NCBI GenBank assembly: GCA_046715235.1
Contig: JBKJZO010000186.1
Coordinates: 1 to 21,105 of the forward strand
DNA length: 21,105 bases
DNA from: JBKJZO01 sp046715235
GTDB lineage: Bacteria; Actinomycetota; Actinomycetes; BP-191
Direction of reading: 5' to 3'
Part shown: positions 14,261 to 20,382 of the stretch, piece after piece
Layout: the number at the start of each line of letters is the position of its first letter
Position numbering within the stretch: position 1 is the stretch's first letter
Position numbers and translations under genes: made by a program
The notes under the pieces: generated by a model
What the model saw: the letters and a program-made list of their open reading frames with translations, nothing else
Databases searched by the model: none
Told to the model about the DNA's origin: nothing

Positions 14261-14953
14261 GTGACCGAGGGCTGGTACAGGTTCGCCGTCGTTCTGGTGA
14301 GGCCGTTGATGCGCCTGCTCTTTCGTTGGGACTTCCGCGGATACGAGAACTTCCCCCGCACCGGCGGCGTGATCATCGCCGCCAATCACATCTCGGTCGC
14401 CGATCCCTTCGCCCTGGGGGTCTACATCCACGAGGGCGGACGGCCGCCGCGGTTCATGGCAAAGGCGTCGCTGTTCAAGATTCCGGTCGCCGCGACGATC
14501 CTGCGCGGCCTGCACCAGATTCCCGTCTACCGGTACTCCGCGGAGGCTCGGCACGCGCTGGATGCGGCCGCCGCGGCGTTGCGGGCGGGAGAGGTCGTCG
14601 TCATCTATCCCGAGGGCACGACCACCCGCGACCCGGACTACTGGCCGATGAAGGCGCGCACGGGCGTGGCCCGCCTCGCGATCGAGACCGGCGTGCCCGT
14701 CATACCCGTGGGGCAGTGGGGGGCTCAGCAGTTCCTGGGCCGGCGCGGGCGTTTCCGCCCACTTCCGCGCAAGACACTCCACGTCCGCGCTGGCGCCCCT
14801 GTAGAGCTGTCGCGATGGGCCGGTGGCAAGATGGACGCTCGCTCGCTTCGGGAGTGCACCGACGCGATCATGGACGACATTACGACGCTCGTTGCGCAGA
14901 TCCGCGGCGACCGAGCAATGGGTGCCGACGCGGAGACGAGGAGGTCGGCGTGA
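14261..14953 (+). CDS. plsC: 1-acylglycerol-3-phosphate acyltransferase (PlsC family)
   Basis: Transfers an acyl chain to (lyso)phosphatidic acid at the membrane face. The 230-aa protein has an N-terminal hydrophobic patch (FAVVLVRPLMRLLF), the catalytic HX4D motif as NHISVAD (H43, D48), a KASLFKIP segment corresponding to the second motif, the third motif EGTTT at residues 118-122, and VIPVGQWG as the fourth. The frame is open to 14210, but the GTG at 14261 has GGAGG 4 bases upstream and begins the homology. It overlaps gpsA by four bases (GTGA), so the pair is translationally coupled, fitting a shared role in phospholipid synthesis: GpsA supplies glycerol 3-phosphate. The exact acyl acceptor cannot be assigned. 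Confidence 0.9.
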   Translation: MTEGWYRFAVVLVRPLMRLLFRWDFRGYENFPRTGGVIIAANHISVADPFALGVYIHEGGRPPRFMAKASLFKIPVAATILRGLHQIPVYRYSAEARHALDAAAAALRAGEVVVIYPEGTTTRDPDYWPMKARTGVARLAIETGVPVIPVGQWGAQQFLGRRGRFRPLPRKTLHVRAGAPVELSRWAGGKMDARSLRECTDAIMDDITTLVAQIRGDRAMGADAETRRSA

Positions 14954-15951
14954 CACGGGCCGCGGTTCTCGGGACGGGCACGTGGGGGACGACGTTCGCG
15001 TCCGTTCTCACCGACGCCGGCACCGACACTGTGCTCTGGGCGCGCCGTGAAGAACTCGCCGAGACGATCCGCCGCACCAAGGAAAACCCCGACTACCTGC
15101 CGGGCATCAGGCTGCCGGCATCACTGGACGCAACGCACGATGCGGAGCAGGCGCTCGCCGGGGCCGACCTGGTCGTACTCGCGGTGCCGTCCCAACGGCT
15201 GCGCGAGAACCTGTCGGTCTGGGCCCCGTTGATCCCGCGCGACGCGCTGCTCGTGTCGCTGATGAAGGGCGTCGAGCTCGAGTCGAACAAGCGCATGAGC
15301 GAGGTCATCTGCGAGATCGCTGACGTTCCCGCCGATCGGGTGGCCGTCGTCAGCGGCCCCAACCTCGCCCACGAGATCGCCGAGCATCAGCCGGCGGCGA
15401 CGGTCGTTGCATGCAGCGACGCGACCTCGGCGGCCCGTCTGCAGGCGGCCTGCCACACGGCGTACTTCCGGCCCTACACCAACACCGATGTCATCGGGTG
15501 CGAGCTCGGCGGTGCCGTCAAGAACGTCATCGCGCTCGCGGTGGGCATGGCGCAGGGCATGGGTTTCGGCGACAACACCAGGGCATCGCTGATCACGCGG
15601 GGCCTCGCCGAGATGACTCGGCTGGGTGCGGCTCTGGGCGCCGACGCGCGTACGTTCGCGGGACTGGCGGGCATGGGCGATCTGGTCGCGACGTGCAGCT
15701 CGCCGCTGAGCCGCAACCGCAGTGTCGGTGAGCAACTCGGCCAGGGCCGTTCTCTCGACGAGATCATGTCGAGCACGCGCATGGTGGTCGAGGGCGTGAA
15801 GACCTCGCGGTCCATCAGCGACCTCGCCCGCAAGCACGACGTCGACATGCCGATCGCGGCGCATGTCGTGCACGTCGTCCACGACGGAATGAGCCCGCGC
15901 GACATGGTCCGCAGCCTCATGTCCCGTGAGGCAAAGGCGGAAGGTCGCTGA
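14950..15951 (+). CDS. gpsA: glycerol-3-phosphate dehydrogenase [NAD(P)+]
   Basis: Reduces dihydroxyacetone phosphate to glycerol 3-phosphate, the backbone of phospholipids. At 333 aa it has normal length. The Rossmann motif VLGTGTWGTTFA is at residues 6-17, the catalytic lysine is K191 in GGAVKNVIALAVG, and NTRASLITRGLAEM and the LAGMGDLVATC segment are family signatures. The start is the GTG overlapping the plsC stop by four bases; upstream the same frame stays open for 1.2 kb antisense to cofC and through plsC, which is not coding. Mycobacterium has a gpsA beside ddl in the same way. Followed 3 bases later by the split-barrel gene. Confidence 0.96.
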   Translation: MTRAAVLGTGTWGTTFASVLTDAGTDTVLWARREELAETIRRTKENPDYLPGIRLPASLDATHDAEQALAGADLVVLAVPSQRLRENLSVWAPLIPRDALLVSLMKGVELESNKRMSEVICEIADVPADRVAVVSGPNLAHEIAEHQPAATVVACSDATSAARLQAACHTAYFRPYTNTDVIGCELGGAVKNVIALAVGMAQGMGFGDNTRASLITRGLAEMTRLGAALGADARTFAGLAGMGDLVATCSSPLSRNRSVGEQLGQGRSLDEIMSSTRMVVEGVKTSRSISDLARKHDVDMPIAAHVVHVVHDGMSPRDMVRSLMSREAKAEGR

Positions 15952-15954
15952 ACC

Positions 15955-16434
15955 GTGGCCAGCTGGCAGCAGTTCGAGAGCGAGGCACCCGAGCTGGCGG
16001 CCGCCGTACAGGCGCGGTTGGACGCGCAGACCCACAAGCTCATGGCGACGCTGAAGCGGGACGGATCGCCGCGCATCAGCGGCATCGAGATCGCGATCCG
16101 CAACGGGGAGTTCTGGATTGCCGGCATCCCCGGCTCGCTGAAGTTCAAGGACCTGCGCCGGGACGGCCGGGTCGCCGTCCACAGCGGTTCTGTCGACGCG
16201 GGTGACGACGGGAGCGCCTGGCCGGGCGATGGCAAGGTCAGCGGGGTCGCGGAGCCGGTGGACGATCCACAGGGCCTGGCCGCCTATGCCAAAGGGGCGC
16301 CACCGGGTCCTCCCGGACCCGCGGTGTTCCGGCTCGACCTCACCGACGCGTCGACAGTGCGCGTCGACGGGAACCAGCTGGTGGTCGAGCACTGGAGTCC
16401 GGGTCAGCCGGTCCGGCGAATGAAGGCGGGTTGA
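15955..16434 (+). CDS. pyridoxamine 5'-phosphate oxidase-like split-barrel protein
   Basis: A 159-aa protein with the fold of the PNPOx/flavin reductase-like family: residues 20-80 carry the pattern HKLMATLKRDGSPRISGIEI, then GEFWIAGIPGSLKFKDLRRDGRVAVH, as in FMN- or F420-binding split barrels. The GTG start is 3 bases after gpsA, so it is in that operon. It is not the pyridoxal-phosphate biosynthetic enzyme PdxH, which is longer and has other C-terminal motifs. Cofactor and substrate are unknown; because cofC is nearby and actinobacteria have many F420-binding members (FDOR), F420 is a possibility but not shown by sequence. Confidence 0.8.
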   Translation: MASWQQFESEAPELAAAVQARLDAQTHKLMATLKRDGSPRISGIEIAIRNGEFWIAGIPGSLKFKDLRRDGRVAVHSGSVDAGDDGSAWPGDGKVSGVAEPVDDPQGLAAYAKGAPPGPPGPAVFRLDLTDASTVRVDGNQLVVEHWSPGQPVRRMKAG

Positions 16435-16485
16435 GCGGCCGGTAGGCTCCTGCGAACCGCCACCGACCGGAAGGTGCGAGCTTCG

Positions 16486-17589
16486 TTGTCCCGCATCCGT
16501 ATCGCCGTCCTCTTCGGGGGCAGAAGCTCCGAGCACCAGATCTCGTGCGTTTCCGCTGGCAGTGTGCTCGCCGCGCTCGACCGCGAGCGGTACGACGTCG
16601 TCGCCGTCGGCATCACAACCGAAGGGCACTGGGTCATTGCGCCGGACGACCCCTCGGCGCTGCGGGCCCAAGGGCGGGAGTTGCCCAGCGTCGACGAGTC
16701 CACCGGAGCGGCTGTGGTGCTGCCGGGTGATCCGTCGACCGGCGGGCTGCTCACGCTGCGGCCAGGGGAGATTCCGTCTGCGCTCACCAGCGTCGACGTG
16801 GTATTTCCCACGCTGCACGGTCCGTACGGCGAGGACGGCACCATCCAGGGCCTGCTCGAGCTGGCAGGCATTCCCTACGTCGGCAGCGGGGTCCTGTCGA
16901 GCGCTGTGTCGATGGACAAGGAGTACATGAAGCTGCTGCTCGCCGCGCGCGGACTCCCCGTCGGGCCGTACGTCGTCGTCCGTGACCGTGAGTGGACGGC
17001 AGCTCCCGCCGCCGCCTCTGACGCCGTCGATGCGCTCGGTTACCCCGTCTTCGTGAAACCCGCCCGCGGCGGGTCGAGCATCGGCATCAGCAAGGTCAGC
17101 TCCCGCGAGGGGCTCGCGGCAGCCATCGACCACGCCAGGTCGTGTGATCGCAAGGTCATCGTCGAGAAGGCACTCGTCGGCCGGGAAGTCGAGTGCGCCG
17201 TACTCGACGGCGTGGGGGGTGCCCCGCCGCAGGCGAGCGTCCCCGCCGAGATCCACGTCGGCGCCGAGTTCGACTTCTACGACTTCGAGGCGAAGTACCT
17301 GCCGGGCAGCACGACCTTCGACATCCCGGCGAAACTCGATGACTCGGTCACTGAGGAGGTTCGTCGGCTCGCGGTCGAGACCTTCGTCGCGCTCGACTGC
17401 GCCGGCCTGGCGCGCGTCGACTTCTTCCTCACCGACGCGGGCCTCGTCGTCAACGAGATCAACACGATGCCCGGGTTCACGCCGCTGTCGATGTACCCGC
17501 AGATGTGGGCGGCGAGCGGCGTGACCTACCCGGAGATCGTCGACCGCCTCGTGCAGATCGCGTTAGAGCGCGGCACCGGCCTGCGCTGA
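16486..17589 (+). CDS. ddl: D-alanine--D-alanine ligase
   Basis: ATP-grasp ligase that makes D-Ala-D-Ala for peptidoglycan, the target of D-cycloserine and, downstream, vancomycin. With the TTG start it has 367 aa, in the actinobacterial range. VLFGGRSSEHQIS at the N terminus contains the substrate Glu (E16); FVKPARGGSSIGISKV is the ATP-grasp loop; and NEINTMPGFTPLSMYP from residue 323 holds the Mg-binding Asn/Glu. Start choice: a GTG at 16474 is in frame but overlaps the only ribosome binding site, GGAAGG at 16469-16474, so TTG at 16486 (11 bases downstream of it) is more likely, though the spacing is long. TAGGCT at 16443-16448 may be a -10. Confidence is high for identity, moderate for the start. 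Confidence 0.93.
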   Translation: MSRIRIAVLFGGRSSEHQISCVSAGSVLAALDRERYDVVAVGITTEGHWVIAPDDPSALRAQGRELPSVDESTGAAVVLPGDPSTGGLLTLRPGEIPSALTSVDVVFPTLHGPYGEDGTIQGLLELAGIPYVGSGVLSSAVSMDKEYMKLLLAARGLPVGPYVVVRDREWTAAPAAASDAVDALGYPVFVKPARGGSSIGISKVSSREGLAAAIDHARSCDRKVIVEKALVGREVECAVLDGVGGAPPQASVPAEIHVGAEFDFYDFEAKYLPGSTTFDIPAKLDDSVTEEVRRLAVETFVALDCAGLARVDFFLTDAGLVVNEINTMPGFTPLSMYPQMWAASGVTYPEIVDRLVQIALERGTGLR

Positions 17590-17593
17590 TGCC

Positions 17594-18313
17594 GTGAAGC
17601 GAGTGCACTCCGGTTTGCCGGTCTCGCATGTCAGCCGCCAACCACGCGCGTCCTTCGACGCATCCAAGTGGCCGGCGACGATTCCCGCGGTCAGGCAGCT
17701 GCTCGACGACGGTCTCGATCTCGGCCCGCTGACAGTGCTCGTGGGCGAGAACGGTTCAGGCAAGTCGACCCTGGTCGAAGCGCTCGCTATCCAGTTCGGT
17801 ATGTCGAGGGAAGGCGGCTCGACGGGTGCGATGCACAGCACGCGTGAGAGTGAATCCGAGCTGTGGACGTGGTTGACGCTGGCCAGGCAACCAGGCGCCT
17901 CACGCTGGGGTTTCTTCCTGCGCGCGGAGACGATGCACGGCTACTACACCTACCTGGAGGAGCATCCGGGACGCGATCCGGCCTTCCACGAGATGTCGCA
18001 CGGCGAATCATTCGTCGAGGTACTGCGCAGCCGGGTCGACAGTCCCGGTCTGTACCTGCTCGACGAACCCGAGTCGGCACTGTCGTTCACTGCCTGTCTC
18101 GCACTGGTCGGGCTGCTCGGCGACGTCGCCCGATCCGGCACAGCGCAGGCCATCGTCGCAACGCACTCGCCGATCATCGCGGCCACGCCAGGGGCGACGA
18201 TCCTCGAGCTCGGGCCGTGGGGCATCCGCGAGGCGAGGTGGGAGGAACTCGACCTCGTGCAGCACTGGCGCGCGTTCCTGACCGACCCGCAGCGCTACCT
18301 GCGCCACTTGTGA
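17594..18313 (+). CDS. AAA/ABC-type ATP-binding protein (COG3910-like), function unknown
   Basis: A 239-aa soluble ATPase with a complete ABC/SMC-type set of motifs: Walker A GENGSGKST at residues 51-59 (K57), a signature-like SHGES at 135-139, Walker B YLLDEPESAL at 154-163 (E158) and an H-loop ATHSP with H191. There is no coiled coil, membrane segment or nuclease domain, so it is neither a full OLD nuclease nor an ABC transporter component with partners here. It fits the small predicted ATPases of COG3910; the role is unknown. The GTG start is 4 bases after the ddl stop, so it is likely read with ddl, but I see no reason in the sequence to tie it to the cell wall. Its last three codons (His, Leu and stop) lie in the palindromic repeat beginning at 18304. 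Confidence 0.8.
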   Translation: MKRVHSGLPVSHVSRQPRASFDASKWPATIPAVRQLLDDGLDLGPLTVLVGENGSGKSTLVEALAIQFGMSREGGSTGAMHSTRESESELWTWLTLARQPGASRWGFFLRAETMHGYYTYLEEHPGRDPAFHEMSHGESFVEVLRSRVDSPGLYLLDEPESALSFTACLALVGLLGDVARSGTAQAIVATHSPIIAATPGATILELGPWGIREARWEELDLVQHWRAFLTDPQRYLRHL

Positions 18314-18377
18314 CCGTTACTGCACGCGGACCACGCTCAGATTTCTCTGATTCGGCGGCCTAAACGGTCACAAGTGG
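18304..18377 (+). repeat. element copy 1, with perfect 15-bp terminal inverted repeats
   Basis: Ends are CCACTTGTGACCGTT (18304-18318) and its exact reverse complement AACGGTCACAAGTGG (18363-18377). Between them is CTGCA then CCACGCTCAGAT, conserved in copy 2, and a divergent 19-base segment at 18343-18361. Confidence 0.85.
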
Positions 18378-18478
18378 GAGCGCCATCCAAAGATCCTCTC
18401 GGCGTCGTTTCACCCGCGCTCGCCTGGCGTTCGCGACGGGCGAAAGGGGCGAGCTCTGACCAAAGCGGCGCCCGATCT

Positions 18479-18561
18479 CCACTTGTGACCGTTTGTGCCG
18501 GTGAAACTCGTCGATCTGAGCGTGGGCCGCCTGCAGAAACGGTCACCAGTCGCGCAAGTGG
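18479..18561 (-). repeat. element copy 2, inverted, with one interrupted end
   Basis: CCACTTGTGACCGTTT (18479-18494) faces AAACGGTCA (18537-18545). The expected CAAGTGG then appears at 18555-18561 after an extra 9 bases (18546-18554). Read on the minus strand it matches copy 1 over 68 bases. Confidence 0.8.
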
Positions 18562-19035
18562 CTAGAGCAGGCGGACTTTCGAGACTGCGGGTGTCAGGGG
18601 GGTGAGGATGTCGGCGCCCTGGTACTTGCCGGGGATGCGCACCTCGACGTGAACCGTGGCGTGCGGCGTACTCCAGATCGCCGTATCGCCGTTGCGGTTG
18701 GCCCACCAGCCGACCGTGCCGTCGCGGGTGATCTCGATGACCTGGTCACCAGCGCTGAAGTCTGGATCGACCGGCACCCCGCAGCGCAGGACGACGGCCG
18801 GATCACCCCATGCGGCGACGAGCGGGGACTCAGGCTTGGTCGTACGCCGGACCAGTCCGTCGCCGACCGTGGCCGGCAACTCGGCGGCGAGCCCCTCGCA
18901 CGCACGTTGAACGGCGGCCGAGACCTCCGGCGGCGACACCGAAACGGGCCCGGTGCCGCTGTCCCGCGAGCACGCCGACGGCGCGATCATGACGGCGAGA
19001 ACGAGCGCAGCCGTCGTGAACGCCCTGCTGGTCAC
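18562..19035 (-). CDS. DUF3515-type lipoprotein
   Basis: A 157-aa secreted lipoprotein of unknown function. The signal peptide has R4 and a hydrophobic core AALVLAVMIA, with lipobox PSAC and the lipid-modified Cys at residue 22. The mature part has CEGLAAELPATVGDGLVRR, AAWGDPAVVLRCGVP and a VGWWANRNGDTAIWS segment, the pattern I associate with DUF3515; two further cysteines (in RACEGL and LRCGVP) could form a disulfide. Proteins of this family occur between ddl and thiL in mycobacteria (Rv2980 region, from memory), so a cell-envelope role is plausible but unproven. The start is GTG at 19035 with no clear ribosome binding site. It ends exactly against the palindromic repeat. Confidence 0.82.
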   Translation of the reverse strand: MTSRAFTTAALVLAVMIAPSACSRDSGTGPVSVSPPEVSAAVQRACEGLAAELPATVGDGLVRRTTKPESPLVAAWGDPAVVLRCGVPVDPDFSAGDQVIEITRDGTVGWWANRNGDTAIWSTPHATVHVEVRIPGKYQGADILTPLTPAVSKVRLL

Positions 19036-19057
19036 GCGGTAATGCCCGCAGGCACGC

Positions 19058-19291
19058 TCAGAGGTGTACGACGGGGCAGGTCAACGTGCGGGTGATGCCG
19101 TCGACCGCTTGCACTTTGGCAACCACAAGCTTGCCGAGCGCGTCCATGTCGCCGGCCTCGGCTCGCACAATCACGTCGTAGGGACCCGTGACGTCCTCTG
19201 CCTGGGTGACGCCGACGATGTCCTGGATCGAGGCGGCGACCGACGCGGCCTTGCCGACCTCTGTCTGGATCAGTATGTAGGCCTGGACCAT
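19058..19291 (-). CDS. stand-alone Lrp/AsnC ligand-binding (RAM) domain protein
   Basis: A 77-aa protein that is only the alpha/beta ligand-binding and oligomerisation domain of Lrp/AsnC regulators: VQAYILIQTEVGKAASV, then the turn DVTGPYDVIVRAEAGD and the closing ITRTLTCPVV strand. There is no helix-turn-helix, so it cannot bind DNA by itself in the usual way; it may sense an amino acid, join other Lrp proteins, or act as a small-molecule binder. The frame starts at a GTG at 19300, but AAGGGG (19305-19300 on the minus strand) sits on that codon and 8 bases before the ATG at 19291, which I choose. A TAGCGT box (19334-19329) may be its -10. It is divergent from thiL and precedes the DUF3515 gene by 22 bases. 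Confidence 0.88.
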   Translation of the reverse strand: MVQAYILIQTEVGKAASVAASIQDIVGVTQAEDVTGPYDVIVRAEAGDMDALGKLVVAKVQAVDGITRTLTCPVVHL

Positions 19292-19299
19292 CTTTGGCA

Positions 19300-19305
19300 C
19301 CCCTT
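19300..19305 (-). promoter_or_regulatory. ribosome binding site deciding the RAM-domain gene start
   Basis: AAGGGG on the minus strand, 8 bases before the ATG at 19291 and overlapping the alternative GTG at 19300. Confidence 0.55.
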
Positions 19306-19353
19306 AGCAGTCTGTGTTCTCGTGCCGGACGCTACACGATCGGCGAGCGGACA

Positions 19354-19359
19354 TAGGGT
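19354..19359 (+). promoter_or_regulatory. -10-like box for a leaderless thiL message
   Basis: TAGGGT ends 6 bases before the thiL GTG at 19366, which has no ribosome binding site. A GCTACA at 19331-19336, 17 bases upstream, is a poor -35. No TPP-riboswitch-like conserved elements are visible in the 74-base gap. Confidence 0.4.
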
Positions 19360-19365
19360 CTCGTC

Positions 19366-20382
19366 GTGAGCACGGCTGAACCAACACTGGGCGACATCGG
19401 CGAGTTCGGTTTGATCCGCCGTATGGCCGCCATCGTTGCGTCGCGCAACGGCTGGGGCGTGGAGGAAACCGGACCGGGCGACGACGCCGCTGTGGTCTCG
19501 CTCGGAGGCGACCCGAGAGTCGTGGCGACGACCGACATGCTCGTCGAAGGCCGCCATTTCCGTACTGACTGGTCGTCGGCGAACGACATCGGGCGCAAGG
19601 CCGCCGCGCAGAATATCGCCGACCTCGAGGCCATGGGCGCGCGCCCAGTGACGCTGCTCGTCGCGTTCGGGGCGCCGGCGAGCACGCGCGTCTCGTTCGC
19701 CGAGGAGCTCTTCCGCGGCCTGGTCGAGGAGGCTGCGCGGGGCGGCGCTACGGTCGCCGGTGGGGACACCGTCGGAGCCGACCAACTGACGATCTCGGTG
19801 ACCGCACTCGGCTCGCTGGACAACCGGAGTCCGGTGACCAGAGGCGGTGCGAGTGCCGGCGACGAGGTGTATGTCGTCGGGCGGCTGGGGTGCTCCGCGG
19901 CGGGTCTCGAGCTGCTCCGGCGGGGCGACGCGACCCTCATCGAACGCCACGCCCCGCTGGTCGACCTGCACCGAGTCCCCGTGCCCCCGTACGGCGCGGG
20001 AGCGCGGCTGGCGGCAGCGGGCGTGACCGCGATGATCGACGTATCCGACGGCTTGCTCGCCGACCTCCTGCACGTCGCGCGGGCGTCGCGCGTCGACGTC
20101 GACCTCGATTTCTCGAGTTGGCAAGACGACGAACTTACTGCCGCGGCCGACGATCTCGGCGCGAGCGTCGACGACTGGTTGTTGCATGGCGGCGAGGACC
20201 ACGCGCTGGTGTGCACCGCGCCGCCCAACGTCTCGATGCGGCTGCTCTCCGAGGCTGCCCGCACCGGGGTCTGTCACGTCGGCTCGATCGTGCCTGCCGT
20301 CAGCCCGCACCCCTCCGGGCTGACGGATGCACCGGCTCGGACGCGGAGCGCGGGCTTCGACCACTTCGCGGACACGCCGTGA
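19366..20382 (+). CDS. thiL: thiamine-monophosphate kinase
   Basis: Phosphorylates thiamine monophosphate with ATP to thiamine pyrophosphate, the last step of the pathway. At 338 aa it fits the PurM-like ThiL family. GPGDDAAV at residues 36-43 (D39, D40) and TTDMLVEGRHF at 55-65 carry metal and ATP ligands; DIGRKAAAQNIADLEAMGARP, the GGDTV segment, IDVSDGLLADL and HGGEDHALV are the other family marks. The start is a GTG with no ribosome binding site but a TAGGGT box 6 bases upstream, suggesting leaderless translation. It overlaps thiD by four bases (GTGA), so thiL-thiD form a coupled pair. Confidence 0.96.
   Translation: MSTAEPTLGDIGEFGLIRRMAAIVASRNGWGVEETGPGDDAAVVSLGGDPRVVATTDMLVEGRHFRTDWSSANDIGRKAAAQNIADLEAMGARPVTLLVAFGAPASTRVSFAEELFRGLVEEAARGGATVAGGDTVGADQLTISVTALGSLDNRSPVTRGGASAGDEVYVVGRLGCSAAGLELLRRGDATLIERHAPLVDLHRVPVPPYGAGARLAAAGVTAMIDVSDGLLADLLHVARASRVDVDLDFSSWQDDELTAAADDLGASVDDWLLHGGEDHALVCTAPPNVSMRLLSEAARTGVCHVGSIVPAVSPHPSGLTDAPARTRSAGFDHFADTP

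Larger units (their letters stand above)
18304..18561. repeat. 258-bp imperfect palindrome made of two inverted copies of a 68-bp element
   Basis: Copy 1 (18310-18377, plus) and copy 2 (18479-18546, minus) align without gaps over 68 bases with 54 identities. Outer CCACTTG (18304-18310) and CAAGTGG (18555-18561) extend the symmetry. The centre is near 18428. The 101-base middle (18378-18478) is itself partly symmetric: TTTC-A-CCCG at 18408-18416 against CGGG-C-GAAA at 18437-18445, and CGCC-T-GGCG at 18421-18429. The element fills the gap between the stop codons of two convergent genes, covering the ATPase stop and directly abutting the DUF3515 stop. It may be a bidirectional terminator, a MITE-like insertion, or a protein-binding array. 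No target-site duplication is evident. Confidence 0.85.

Noticed and set aside
13720..14949. 1.2-kb open frame continuous with gpsA
   Set aside because: It is antisense to cofC and out of frame through plsC; high GC leaves such frames open by chance. gpsA homology starts at 14950.
15121..17256. A 711-codon minus-strand frame
   Set aside because: Shadow of gpsA, the split-barrel gene and ddl; no domain content.
18304..18561. CRISPR array
   Set aside because: The repeats are few, inverted and of unequal spacing, and no cas gene is near.
18378..18565. Short plus-strand frame across the palindrome (18374-18565)
   Set aside because: It has no ribosome binding site and its sequence is determined by the repeat; no coding signal.
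19292..19365. TPP riboswitch before thiL
   Set aside because: The gap is only 74 bases and lacks the conserved CUGAGA-type core; the start looks leaderless.
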